Assembly: GCF_014490485.1 (NCBI RefSeq)
Contig: NZ_JACTVA010000006.1
Span: 62,001 to 126,000, forward strand
Length of the DNA stretch: 64,000 bases
From: Teichococcus aerophilus
GTDB taxonomy: Bacteria > Pseudomonadota > Alphaproteobacteria > Acetobacterales > Acetobacteraceae
Direction of reading: 5' to 3'
Shown: piece by piece, positions 34,711 through 43,547 of the stretch
Layout: each line of letters begins with the position of its first letter
Numbering within the stretch: position 1 is the first letter of the stretch
Translations under genes and position numbers: made by a program
Notes under the pieces: generated by a model
The model's input: the letters and a program-made list of their open reading frames with translations, nothing else
Databases searched by the model: none
What the model was told of the DNA's origin: nothing

Positions 34711-35064
34711 GGGCGGCAGCCTTTATGCGCCGGAGGTTCAGGGCCTTCGGCACTCGCGCTCTTGCCCTGATCGGTGTGCTGAGAGCAGCAGGAATGGCAT
34801 TGAGCCACTGTCTGGGCAAAGTGCTGGCTGAAGGCGCGGCTGGAATGCTGCGTGCTGGCACGGCGGTGATGCAGACCGCATGCGAGGAGCTTGGACCACG
34901 CCGCCGACGAAGCTGGCGCGAAGCAGGCCGCCAAGACGGACCCGGCGGATGATTGCAGCACTCCGCAAAGTGCCCTTCTGCCGGTTGCGATGCTACGCCA
35001 ACGTTTCCAGACGGTGGGTATCCATCGCACGGCCTGAGGACAGAGCGACCTTCAGCCTTGGACA
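34711..35064. other. Intergenic region, unexplained unique sequence
   Basis: About 350 bp between the ligase start and element A8. It should contain the promoter for the ligase/sugar-transferase unit. Open frames on both strands (for example 34725-34952 plus) show no recognised domain. The sequence is less GC-rich than coding DNA here and could be the remains of a lost gene, but I cannot identify one. Confidence 0.4.
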
Positions 35065-35312
35065 GGAAGGCCGGGGAAGGAATTCCCCGGGCCCCTTCTT
35101 TTTCTTGCGAGTCATTCGGGTGTGGCTGTGGTGGCGTCAGCCATTCCGAGCCCAGGCTGGCGTTACGCCGGAGGTCGGTGATGTTCAGCGACTGACGGTT
35201 GAGTCCGGGTAGCCCACGATCTTTCCCATGGCACCACCTGCTGATCTTGAAGCCCCACGCCAACTGGCAGAAAAAAGATGGGGTTTCAGGGGAATTCGTT
35301 CCCCTGACCTTC
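35065..35312. repeat. Paired terminator-like element A8
   Basis: Left end is the CCGG/CCGG hairpin with CCCCTTCTTTTTCTT; the right end is the CAGGGGAA-TTCG-TTCCCCTG covariant. It lies upstream of the ligase gene, and its right end is 37 bp from the Wzz-like stop codon in terminator orientation. Confidence 0.88.
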
Positions 35313-35349
35313 CTCCTGACCCCCTGGATGGCGACGGCAACGCCGGCCA

Positions 35350-36183
35350 TCAACGCTTCCCCCCGCGCAGCAGCACCAGGCAGGCCCCCAGGAACAGGCA
35401 GGCCATCGGTGCCACCACCAGCAGCATGGCCAGCAGCAGCGGCCGGTTGGGGACGGAGGGCTTCAGTTCCACGCTGGGGCCGGAGACGAGGCGGGCGGCC
35501 ACCGCTTCGTCCGCCGCCAGTACCATGGCGGCGCGCTGGTGCTGGGCCAGCAATTCGAAGATCGGCGTGCGGAGGTAGATGTCGCGTTCGGTGGAAAGGC
35601 GGGCTTCCAGCACCTTCACGCGCCGCGCCACCAGCTCCAGCAAATCGGTGCGCACCTTGGCTTCGGCGAAGGCGTGCAGGCGGGTCAGGATGTCCCGCGC
35701 CAGATCCCGGTCCGCCAGCGAGACTTCCAGCGTCCAGGTAACGGAGGCGAGGGACTGGGTGACGGCGAGGCTGCGTTCCAGCCAGCCGCCGACATCATCC
35801 ATGTCGGCTTCCAGCCGCAGGCCCAGCGTTTCCCGCACGCTGCCGGCGGGGCCGTCGGCGCGGCGGTCCCGCAACGCGTCCAGCAGGCGGGTGTCGCGCG
35901 CCAGCATCGCCGCGGCTTCCGTGCTGCGCAGGGCGGCCAGGTAGACGGCGAAATTGCCGGAGGGCCTGGTGTCCAGCAGGCTGCCCGGCGAGAGGGCGCT
36001 GGCGGAGATGAGGGTGGAGGTGGCGAGTCCGGTGGTCTCCGCCGGGGCGATGATCGCCTGGGCGGTGAAGGCGCGCGGCCAGGAGAGGATGAGGGCGCCA
36101 CCGGCCAGCCAAAGCAGCAACGTGCCGAGCAGCAGCCAGGGTTTCAGGCGCCAGACGCCCCGCAGCAGCACATCCAGCGGCAT
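35350..36183 (-). CDS. Wzz-like chain-length determinant protein
   Basis: A 277-residue inner-membrane protein with the polysaccharide co-polymerase layout: an N-terminal helix (LLLGTLLLWLAGGALILSW, about 17-35), a long periplasmic helical part (to about 240), and a C-terminal helix (PLLLAMLLVVAPMACLFLGACLVLL). The Pro-rich segment before the last helix (KPSVPNRP) is a family mark. No tyrosine-kinase domain is attached. Its ATG overlaps the upstream heparinase stop by 4 nt (ATGA). It should set polymer length. Confidence 0.8.
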   Translation of the reverse strand: MPLDVLLRGVWRLKPWLLLGTLLLWLAGGALILSWPRAFTAQAIIAPAETTGLATSTLISASALSPGSLLDTRPSGNFAVYLAALRSTEAAAMLARDTRLLDALRDRRADGPAGSVRETLGLRLEADMDDVGGWLERSLAVTQSLASVTWTLEVSLADRDLARDILTRLHAFAEAKVRTDLLELVARRVKVLEARLSTERDIYLRTPIFELLAQHQRAAMVLAADEAVAARLVSGPSVELKPSVPNRPLLLAMLLVVAPMACLFLGACLVLLRGGKR

Positions 36184-37907
36184 CAGGGCAGTTCGATACG
36201 GGTTTCGAGGTGCCGGACCGGCGCGCGGGCCCGCGCGGTCAGCACCGTGCAGGGGCGCACCGTGCCATAGGCGGGGCTTTCCCAACCGGCTTCCAGCGAG
36301 ACCGCCAGCGGGGCGTCGGCGGAGAGGGCAAGGATGGCTGGGCCAGAGGCGCCGTTGGCGGTGGCGCGCCATGCGCCGGGGCCAAGCCGCCAGCGCAGGG
36401 CGATCTCGGTGAATGGGCCTTCCACGTCATCCAGCACGCGCCAGAGGCGGCCTTCGGGCAACACCCGGCGGCGGTGGGTATGGCCATGCGTGTCCCGCCG
36501 CGCGGCGCCATCGGCCAGCGTGGCCATGGCCGGCCAGCGGGCGTGCAGGAAGCGGGAGGCACGCGGCATCGGCTCCTGCCCATCGAAGACGATGAGGTTG
36601 TGCGCGGTGGCGGCGGAGAAATGATCCAGCCACCAGCGGTCGGCCGGGGCGGGGTTGTAGGCGCCGGTGCCGGCATCGGTCAGCAGCGGGCGGGTGCCAT
36701 CCCACAGCTCCAGGTGCAGCAGGTCGGCCTGGCCGGGGCGGAAGCGCAACGGGCCGGTGCGCAGCAGGGCGCGGGCGCCGGCGGCCTCCCACCCCATGCT
36801 GCCGCTGGCCTGCCAGTGGCTGGGGCGCGCCGCCGTTGCCATGGCGGGCAGGCCGAGCCAGGCGCAGCCGGAATCCGCGGCGAAGCCGGCCGAAGCCTGG
36901 GCGAACAGCCGCATCGCCCGCTCCACGCTGCCGCGCGCATCGGCCGGGCCGGCGGCCGAGAGATCGGCGAAGGCCGAGCCGTCCTGGTGGCCGAGGCGGG
37001 GCATGGCGCCATCCGCGGCCACCAGCCGGGCCAGCCATGTGGCGGCGGCGGCGGCGCGGCCGGCGAAGGGGGCGGGGAAATCCGGCGCGCCGTGCCGCCG
37101 CCGCAGCCATTCGACGATGGAGAGCACGTCCAGCAACAGCCGGTGGTAGCCGGTGGAGACCTGGGCGAAGCCGCCATCCGGCGCCACCAGCCGGGCCATG
37201 GCCACGGCCAGCTCGGCCGCCGCGCGGTCCCGCCCCGCAGCGTCGCCCAGCAGCAGGGCGCAGGCATAGAGCCCGGCGGGCTCACTGATGCTGTGGTTGT
37301 TGTCCTGCGCCTGGGCGTAGCGGGCGGTGGCGCCGATGCGGCGGGCATGCAGTTGCAGCACGGCACGGGTGGCCAGGGTGGGGGCTTTGTCCTGCTCCAG
37401 CAGCGCCAGGGCCAGTGCCAGGTGCAGCGCCCGCAACGCTGCTTCCTGCCCGCAGGCCCAGTTGGGGCCGTGGAAGGGCGGGTTGGCGGCCAGCCAGGCG
37501 CCGAGCCAGCCACCCAGCGCCGCCTGGTGCCCGGCCTGCGGCCAAAGCCGCGCCGCCTGGGCCAGCAGGGGCAGGGCCTGGAAGCGGTTGGCCTCCCACA
37601 CCGGGCGGACATCGCCGGGGCCGAACAGGTCCATCCCCAGTGCCGGGACGGTGGCAGGGAAAGGGCCATGCACCGCAGGGGGCGGCAGGGTGGCGAGGCT
37701 GGTGCGCAGTGCGTCCCGCGCCGCTTCCGGCAAGCTGGGCGGCGGCGGCGTGGGCTGATTTGTCAGGAACGGGCCGGTCGGCGCCCGCGCGCCGGCCAGC
37801 CGCCGCCCGGCCTGTCCGCTCAGCATCGAGAGGCGGTAGCGCCCGTAGCGGCCCAGCGCGCGCGGGCCGAGGCGCCAGGCGGCGTCGGCTATCAGCAGCG
37901 TCCTCAT
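36183..37907 (-). CDS. Heparinase II/III family polysaccharide lyase
   Basis: A 574-residue protein with an (alpha/alpha) toroid N-terminal part (QDNNHSISEPAGLYACALLL holds the conserved Asn-His; GFAQVSTGYHRLLLD a second conserved His/Tyr region) and a C-terminal beta-sandwich heparinase II/III domain (LLTDAGTGAYNP, SAATAHNLIVFDGQEPM, RRRVLPEGRLWRVLDDV). It probably trims or degrades the uronic-acid polymer made by this locus. No clear signal peptide. The start may be ATG 37907 or the in-frame ATG 37928; neither has a good ribosome site. Coupled to the Wzz-like gene. Confidence 0.85.
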   Translation of the reverse strand: MRTLLIADAAWRLGPRALGRYGRYRLSMLSGQAGRRLAGARAPTGPFLTNQPTPPPPSLPEAARDALRTSLATLPPPAVHGPFPATVPALGMDLFGPGDVRPVWEANRFQALPLLAQAARLWPQAGHQAALGGWLGAWLAANPPFHGPNWACGQEAALRALHLALALALLEQDKAPTLATRAVLQLHARRIGATARYAQAQDNNHSISEPAGLYACALLLGDAAGRDRAAAELAVAMARLVAPDGGFAQVSTGYHRLLLDVLSIVEWLRRRHGAPDFPAPFAGRAAAAATWLARLVAADGAMPRLGHQDGSAFADLSAAGPADARGSVERAMRLFAQASAGFAADSGCAWLGLPAMATAARPSHWQASGSMGWEAAGARALLRTGPLRFRPGQADLLHLELWDGTRPLLTDAGTGAYNPAPADRWWLDHFSAATAHNLIVFDGQEPMPRASRFLHARWPAMATLADGAARRDTHGHTHRRRVLPEGRLWRVLDDVEGPFTEIALRWRLGPGAWRATANGASGPAILALSADAPLAVSLEAGWESPAYGTVRPCTVLTARARAPVRHLETRIELP

Positions 37908-37950
37908 GATGCGCGCTTGGATCGGCATGCGGGCGATGATAAATGGGTGT

Positions 37951-37964
37951 TCACTTTTTTGCGA
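37951..37964 (-). promoter_or_regulatory. Candidate operator in the heparinase/Wza divergent region
   Basis: On the minus strand TCGC-AAAAAA-GTGA, the third A-tract inverted repeat of the locus. It lies in the divergent gap, 44 bp before ATG 37907 and 48 bp before GTG 38012, so one bound regulator could affect both units. Confidence 0.5.
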
Positions 37965-38011
37965 GCGCCTAGGTCGCGCGCTTGCCTCTCGCCAGGGAAA
38001 ACTCCGGCTCC

Positions 38012-40777
38012 GTGTCCCGCGCACCACGTCTGTCCTTGCTGATGGCCTCCGGGCTCCCCCTCGCGATGCTGGCCACCGCCCTGGGGGTTGTCGCCCCCAT
38101 CCTGGCCAGCCCGGCCCTGGCGCAGGCGACACCAGGCGGCGCCACGCCCAGCCCGCTGCTCTCGCCGCCACAACTGCCTTCCATGCTGCCTGGCGGCATT
38201 CCGGTGCCGGCGCTGCCACCCGGCGTGCAGCAGGACATCCTGCAGCGCATTCTCGACGCCTCCGGTGCCGGGCAAGTGGGCGCGCAGCCGCCGGGCTTCC
38301 CGGCCTCCCTGCCGCAGATCGCCAGCCCCACCCGGCCGGCGGTGATGCCGCAGCCGGCGCCACAGTTGGTGGAAAGCCTGTCCCACACCGAGGTGTTCTA
38401 CGCCGCCCGGCTGGAAGCCCCGCTGCGGCAGTTCGGCTACGACACCTTCCGCGAGATGCCGATGACCGGCGCTCCGCCGGCGCTGGGCGTCTTGCCGGAC
38501 AGCTACGTGCTGGGCCGTGACGACGAGGTGATGGTGGCCATCCGCGGCCGTACCCGGCAGACCGTGACGCTGCGCGTCAACCGCGACGGCACCCTGCTGC
38601 TGCCGGACCTGCTGCCCTTCCCTGCCGCCGGGCGCAGCCTGGGCGAGGTGCGGGCCGACATCATGGCCCGCGTGGCGCAGGAGCTGGGTGGCTCCGAGGC
38701 CTATGTCTCGATCGGCCAGGTGCGGCAGATCGGCGTCTTCGTGGCGGGGGAGGTGGCGCGGCCCGGCATGCAGGCGCTGCCCGCTTTGGCCTCGGCGCTG
38801 GATGCGCTGGCCATGGCCGGCGGCGTGAAGAAGACCGGCTCGCTCCGCGCCATCCGGATCGAGGGGCCGAACGGCCGCCGGGTGGTGGACCTCTACAGCG
38901 TCATCGCCGGCGAGGCCGGCGCGCCCGACCTGATGCTGCGGGAGGGCGAGCGGCTGGTGGTGCCGCCGCTGGGCGCCACCGTGGCGGTGGCGGGGGAGGT
39001 GACACGCCCCGGCATCTATGAACTTCCGGCCGGTGCCACCCGCGCGCCGCTGGCCAGCCTGCTGCGCCTGGCGGGGGAGCCGCTGCGCCCCGCCGGCAAC
39101 CGCTTCCTGCTGCAGGGCACCGACGCCGAGGGCCGCCGCAGCTTCAGCGAGATCAACACCGCCGCCCAGCTGCGCCGGGGCGATGCCGTGGTGGTGCAGC
39201 CGGGGGCCGACGTGGCGGCCGGGCAGGTCCGGCTCTCCGGCCATGTCACCGCGCCGGTGCTGCGGGCGCCGCGCGGCGGCGGGCTGCGCGCCATGCTGCA
39301 TGACCCGCGCCTGGTGCGGCCGGACCCGTATATCCGCCTCGGCGTCATCTGGCGCGTCGACGGCCGCAGCCGCGTGCGGCGCTTCATCGGCTTCGACCTC
39401 GGCCGCGTGCTGCGCGGCGAGGTGGACATGCCGCTGGATGAGAGCGACGAGATCGTCCTGCTCTCCCAAGCCGACGTGCTGTGGCTGGCCAGCCCGCCGG
39501 TGCAGCGGGCGCTGCGGGGAGAGTTGACCCCGGCCATCGCCGTGCCCGTCGCGGCCGGCGCCATGCCGGTCCAGGCAGCGCCCGGGGCCGAATGCGCGGC
39601 GCTGCAGGCCCTGGCGGTCGCCGCCCGGTCCTCCCCCGCCCGCTTCGCCCATGCGCGCGGCGCCGGCTTCCCCGACCTTGGCGCGCCGCCTTGCCCGCAG
39701 GCCTTCATCGATTACCCGCAGTTGCTGCCCTGGCTGCTGGACCAGTCCGTGCTGCTCTCCGGCGAGGCACGGATGCCCGGCCTCTACCCCATCCTGGACG
39801 ATACCGGGCTGGACAAGGTGCTGGCCGCCGCCGGTGGCGTGACCGACACCGCCGACCTCTCCGCCGTCGAACTCTCCCGCGAGCCGATGGAACAGGCGGG
39901 CGCCATCCCGCTCTCCCGCACCTTGCTGGACCTGCGCAGCCGCAACTATGCCGCCATCCGGCTCTCCCCGCGCGACGCCATCCGCCTGCCACGCGGCTTC
40001 GGGGACCGCGATAGCGGGCCTGTGACGTTGATGGGCGAGTTCCTCCGCCCCGGCATCTACGACATCCGCCGCGGCGAGCGCTTCTCCGAGCTCATCGCCC
40101 GCGCCGGCGGCCTCTCCCCCCAGGCCTATCCCTATGGGGCGGTGTTCACGCGGGAAAGCGTGCGGCAACGGCAGCAGGACGGCTTCGCCCGCACGGCGCG
40201 GGAGCTGGAGCAGAGCCTGATCCAGGTTGCCGCCGGGCAGGCGGTCTCCGGCAGCCGGGCCAGCGGCATGGACCTGGGCGGCGCCATCACCGCCGGGCGC
40301 GAACTGGCCGGCGCGCTGCGCGACGCCCGTGCCGCCGGCCGCATGGTGGTGGAAGCCAATCCCGTCATCCTCGCCGCCCGGCCTGAACTGGACGTGCTGC
40401 TGGAACCGGGCGACCTGATCGCCATCCCGAAGCGGCCGAACGAAGTGACGGTGGTGGGCGCGGTGCTGAACCCCGGCAGCCTGCAATTCACCACCGGCTG
40501 GCGGGTGGCGGAATATGTCCGCGCCTCCGGCGGCGCGCAGCGCTTCGCCGATGGCTCCCGCGCCTTCATCGTGCTGCCCAATGGGCAGAGCGTGCCCTCC
40601 GGCCTCGGCTCCTGGCAGGCCAGCGGCCCGCCAGTGCCGCCCGGCAGCCTGGTGGTGGTACCCCAGGACCCAAGCCCCTACGAGACCTGGGGCTTCATCC
40701 GCGACCTGACGCAGGTGCTGGGGCAGATCAGCATCAGCGCGGCCGCACTGGCGGTGATCGGGAAGCAGGCGCGCTAG
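38012..40777 (+). CDS. Very large Wza-like polysaccharide export protein with several SLBB domains
   Basis: A 921-residue outer-membrane/periplasmic export protein. From GTG 38012 it starts MSRAPRLSLLMASGLPLAML and ends the signal peptide near SPALA-QA; there is no lipobox cysteine, although Wza proteins are usually lipoproteins. The Poly_export domain is YVLGRDDEVMVAIRGRTRQT ... NRDGTLLLPDLLP, followed by repeated SLBB units (IGVFVAGEVARPGMQALP; VAVAGEVTRPGIYELPAG; VLLSGEARMPGLYPI; VTLMGEFLRPGIYDI; VTVVGAVLNPGSLQF). Typical Wza is about 380 residues. TTG 37982 and ATG 38042 are other possible starts. Confidence 0.9.
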   Translation: MSRAPRLSLLMASGLPLAMLATALGVVAPILASPALAQATPGGATPSPLLSPPQLPSMLPGGIPVPALPPGVQQDILQRILDASGAGQVGAQPPGFPASLPQIASPTRPAVMPQPAPQLVESLSHTEVFYAARLEAPLRQFGYDTFREMPMTGAPPALGVLPDSYVLGRDDEVMVAIRGRTRQTVTLRVNRDGTLLLPDLLPFPAAGRSLGEVRADIMARVAQELGGSEAYVSIGQVRQIGVFVAGEVARPGMQALPALASALDALAMAGGVKKTGSLRAIRIEGPNGRRVVDLYSVIAGEAGAPDLMLREGERLVVPPLGATVAVAGEVTRPGIYELPAGATRAPLASLLRLAGEPLRPAGNRFLLQGTDAEGRRSFSEINTAAQLRRGDAVVVQPGADVAAGQVRLSGHVTAPVLRAPRGGGLRAMLHDPRLVRPDPYIRLGVIWRVDGRSRVRRFIGFDLGRVLRGEVDMPLDESDEIVLLSQADVLWLASPPVQRALRGELTPAIAVPVAAGAMPVQAAPGAECAALQALAVAARSSPARFAHARGAGFPDLGAPPCPQAFIDYPQLLPWLLDQSVLLSGEARMPGLYPILDDTGLDKVLAAAGGVTDTADLSAVELSREPMEQAGAIPLSRTLLDLRSRNYAAIRLSPRDAIRLPRGFGDRDSGPVTLMGEFLRPGIYDIRRGERFSELIARAGGLSPQAYPYGAVFTRESVRQRQQDGFARTARELEQSLIQVAAGQAVSGSRASGMDLGGAITAGRELAGALRDARAAGRMVVEANPVILAARPELDVLLEPGDLIAIPKRPNEVTVVGAVLNPGSLQFTTGWRVAEYVRASGGAQRFADGSRAFIVLPNGQSVPSGLGSWQASGPPVPPGSLVVVPQDPSPYETWGFIRDLTQVLGQISISAAALAVIGKQAR

Positions 40778-40800
40778 GGGAGCTTCGGTCTGGCGGCAGG

Positions 40801-41314
40801 AAGAAGGCCGGGGAAAGAATCCCCCGGCCCCTTCTTTTATGTCTGCAAGTTTGAGTAAGGGGACTTGCGGAGGTGTGCGGCCGTTGTGAGCCAAGTAGGT
40901 GACAGCGATCGTTGAGTGGTTTGGCAGAGATCTTCAGCAGATCAACTGCATCTTCGTGGCGGCCCCAGACTGCCTCCGCGCGTGTGCGGTGGGCTGTCTT
41001 CTGATTGAGGCACAGCGCTGAAGGATTTTTGGAAATTTGCTGCGCGCGGTTGAAGCCGCTGTGCCAGACATATGCCGCGTTCCGACGGATCATATTCTGA
41101 AAAAAATTATTGTAATAATAAGGTTGTTTTCGACGTAGGCTCTGCCGAACAACTGGCGAAGCCATACAAAAGAGTGGCCACATGCGTGGCGGGTGCAGTC
41201 AGCAAAGGTCCCTGACCTTCTGCGCACCACGGAATGGCGGTGATGGCCGCGGCCCGCACCCCCAAACTCGAAGAAAGGAAAGAAGGGGCCCGGGGAATTC
41301 CTTCCCCGGCCTTT
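40801..41314. repeat. Paired terminator-like element A9 (long interior with AT-rich patch)
   Basis: The left end (CCGGGGAAAGAATCCCCCGG then CCCCTTCTTTTATG) follows the Wza-like stop by 23 bp; the right end (41263-41314) is 43 bp from the acetolactate-synthase stop. The 410-bp interior is longer than in other copies and contains a strongly A/T-rich run (about 41085-41130, AAAAAAATTATTGTAATAAT). No gene is recognised in the interior. Confidence 0.8.
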
Positions 41315-41357
41315 GCTTAAAAACCCGACGGCTCCAACGACTGCCGGTAGCGCCCCG

Positions 41358-42998
41358 CTACAACTGCGGGCGCAGCTTGCTTTGCAGTTCCTCCACCAGT
41401 ACCCGGGTGTTTTCCGAATAGTCCACCGGGATGGTGACGAGGTGGACGCCGCCGGCGGTGAAGGCCTTTTCCAGCGTCGGTACGAAGTCGCCGATCTCGG
41501 ACACGCGCCAGCCGGTGGCGCCGTAGCTTTCGGCGTAGCGGACGAAGTCGGGGTTGCCGAATGTCATGCCGAAATCGGGGAAGTGGTCCACCGCCTGCTT
41601 CCAGCGGATCATGCCGTAGGCGCCGTCTTCCAGGATAAGTACCACCAGGTTCAGCTTCAGGCGGACGGCGGTTTCCATCTCCTGGCTGTTCATCATGAAG
41701 CCGCCATCGCCGCACACGGCCATGACGCGGCGGTCCGGATGCAGCATCGCCGCCATCATGGCGGAGGGCAGGCCGGCGCCCATGGTGGCCAGCGCGTTGT
41801 CCAGCAGCAGGGTGTTGGCCTGGGTGGTGCGGTAATTCCGCGCGAACCAGATTTTGTACATGCCGTTATCCAGCGCCACCACGCCATCGGCGGGGATGAC
41901 GCGGCGCACGTCGTGCACGATGCGCTGCGGCGTGAAGCGGTCCTCCGTCGCGCGGTCCGCGATGCGGGCGAGGATGCCTTCGCGCAGCGGCAGCAGCGCT
42001 TCGGCGTTCGGGATGCGGCCTTCGATGCGGTCCGCCAGCAGGCGCAGCGAGGGGCCGATATCGCCGATGACCTCGGCCTGCGGGAAGTAGACCTGCTCCA
42101 CCGTCGCCGGCTGGTAGCCGACATGGATCACGTGCGGCCCGCCGGGGCCCATGATGAAGGGCGGCTTTTCGATCGTGTCGTGGCCGATGGTGATGATCAG
42201 GTCGGCCTGCTCAATTGCCTCATGCACGTAGTCGCGTTCGGAGAGGGCGGCGGTGCCCATGTAGAGCGCGGTGCCGCCGGGCACGGTGCCCTTGCCCATC
42301 TGCGTGGTGAAGTAGGGGATGCGGCTGCGGAGCACGAACTGCGCCAGGTCGTCGGTGGAGCGGGGGCGGGAGGCCGCGGCACCCAGCATCACCAGCGGCC
42401 GCTTCGCCGCCAGGATCAGCGCGGCGGCGCGGTCCAGCGCCTCGGCGCTGGCCACCGGCAGCTCGGTCGGGTGGGGCGGGATCATCGGCAGCGCCTCGCA
42501 CTCCTCCGCCGCGATGTCCTCGGGCAGTTCCAGGTGCACGGGGCCGGGGCGTTCCTCGGCGGCGATGCGGAAGGCTTCGCGCACCAGGGTCGGGATCATC
42601 TGCGGGGAGACGATCTGGCGGGAGAGCTTGGTCAGCGGTTTCATCGCCGCCACCACGTCCACCACCTGGAAGCGCGCCTGGCGGGAGGAGAGGATGCCCT
42701 TCTGCCCGGTGATCATCACCATCGGCATGCCGCCGAGATGCGCGTAGGCGGCGCCGGTGGAGAGGTTGAGCGCCCCGGGGCCGAGGGTGGTGATGCAGAC
42801 GCCGGGCTTGCCGGTCAGCCGCCCATAGGTGGCGGCCATGAAGGCGGCGGCCTGCTCATGCCGTGTCAGCACCAGCTTGATGGAGGAGTTCCGCAGCGAT
42901 TCCAGCACGTCGAGGTTCTCTTCCCCCGGCACGCCGAAGATGCGCTCCACGCCCTCATTCTCCAGCGATGCGACGAGCAGATCCGAGCCCTTGGTCAT
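41358..42998 (-). CDS. Acetolactate synthase-like ThDP-dependent enzyme
   Basis: A 546-residue thiamine-diphosphate enzyme. The N-terminal Pyr domain has the catalytic-type Glu in FGVPGEENLDVLESL, the central domain follows, and the C-terminal PP domain has the ThDP motif VCGDGGFMMNSQEMETAVRLKLNL. No acetolactate-synthase small subunit gene is adjacent, so a catabolic AlsS-type enzyme or another carboligase/decarboxylase is possible. ATG 42998 has AGGAGTGG just upstream. Monocistronic, with elements A9 and A10 on either side. Confidence 0.85.
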   Translation of the reverse strand: MTKGSDLLVASLENEGVERIFGVPGEENLDVLESLRNSSIKLVLTRHEQAAAFMAATYGRLTGKPGVCITTLGPGALNLSTGAAYAHLGGMPMVMITGQKGILSSRQARFQVVDVVAAMKPLTKLSRQIVSPQMIPTLVREAFRIAAEERPGPVHLELPEDIAAEECEALPMIPPHPTELPVASAEALDRAAALILAAKRPLVMLGAAASRPRSTDDLAQFVLRSRIPYFTTQMGKGTVPGGTALYMGTAALSERDYVHEAIEQADLIITIGHDTIEKPPFIMGPGGPHVIHVGYQPATVEQVYFPQAEVIGDIGPSLRLLADRIEGRIPNAEALLPLREGILARIADRATEDRFTPQRIVHDVRRVIPADGVVALDNGMYKIWFARNYRTTQANTLLLDNALATMGAGLPSAMMAAMLHPDRRVMAVCGDGGFMMNSQEMETAVRLKLNLVVLILEDGAYGMIRWKQAVDHFPDFGMTFGNPDFVRYAESYGATGWRVSEIGDFVPTLEKAFTAGGVHLVTIPVDYSENTRVLVEELQSKLRPQL

Positions 42999-43240
42999 AT
43001 GCCACTCCTGTTGCGGGCCCAAGGGGGGGGCGCGTCGCGTGCGACGCGTCTTCCCCCGGGCCGGCCACGGTGCCGCCCCCGGCGGGCGGCCACGCGACCT
43101 GTCCCGGCCAGTTGGCCACTTTCCCCGGCGCGACGGAAGCGCGGGCTGGTCGGCCCAGCCTCCCGCCCCAGGGGTGGCGGTGGGGCCAGGGGAAACCTCA
43201 CCGGCCTTTGGGGGCGGTTGGTATCGGCTCGGGAAGCCGA

Positions 43241-43481
43241 GGAAGGTCAGGGGAATGAATTCCCCTCAAACCCCATCTTTTTTCTGCGAGTCTGGTGTGG
43301 TGCTTCAGGACGGCCGAGCGGAGCCTGGATGAATGTTGAAGAGGCGGAACCGCATTCGCGTGACATCACGGACCGACAGCGTGACCCGGCTGAGCCATGA
43401 AAAGGCTGACGCCGCCGCCGCCACGCCCCAAAGACTCGCAAAAGAAAGAAGGGGTTTGGGGAATTCCTTCCCCAACCTTCC
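43241..43481. repeat. Paired terminator-like element A10
   Basis: The left hairpin is AGGGGAA-TGAA-TTCCCCT followed by CAAACCCCATC and six T; the right end is the TTGGGGAA-TTCC-TTCCCCAA covariant. The right end is 66 bp from the dehydratase stop codon at 43548. An outer flank (CTGAATATCAATCGG, about 43491) recurs beside A1, A15 and A16. Confidence 0.88.
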
Positions 43482-43547
43482 TGCCCAAGGCTGAATATCA
43501 ATCGGACCTGGGGCACATCATCAGGCAACGTGCCAGATGCAGCGCCC

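Noticed and set aside
34711-35064. Degenerate transposase or lost gene upstream of the ligase
   Set aside because: No frame gave a recognisable transposase or other family, and no terminal inverted repeats or target duplications were seen beyond element A8.
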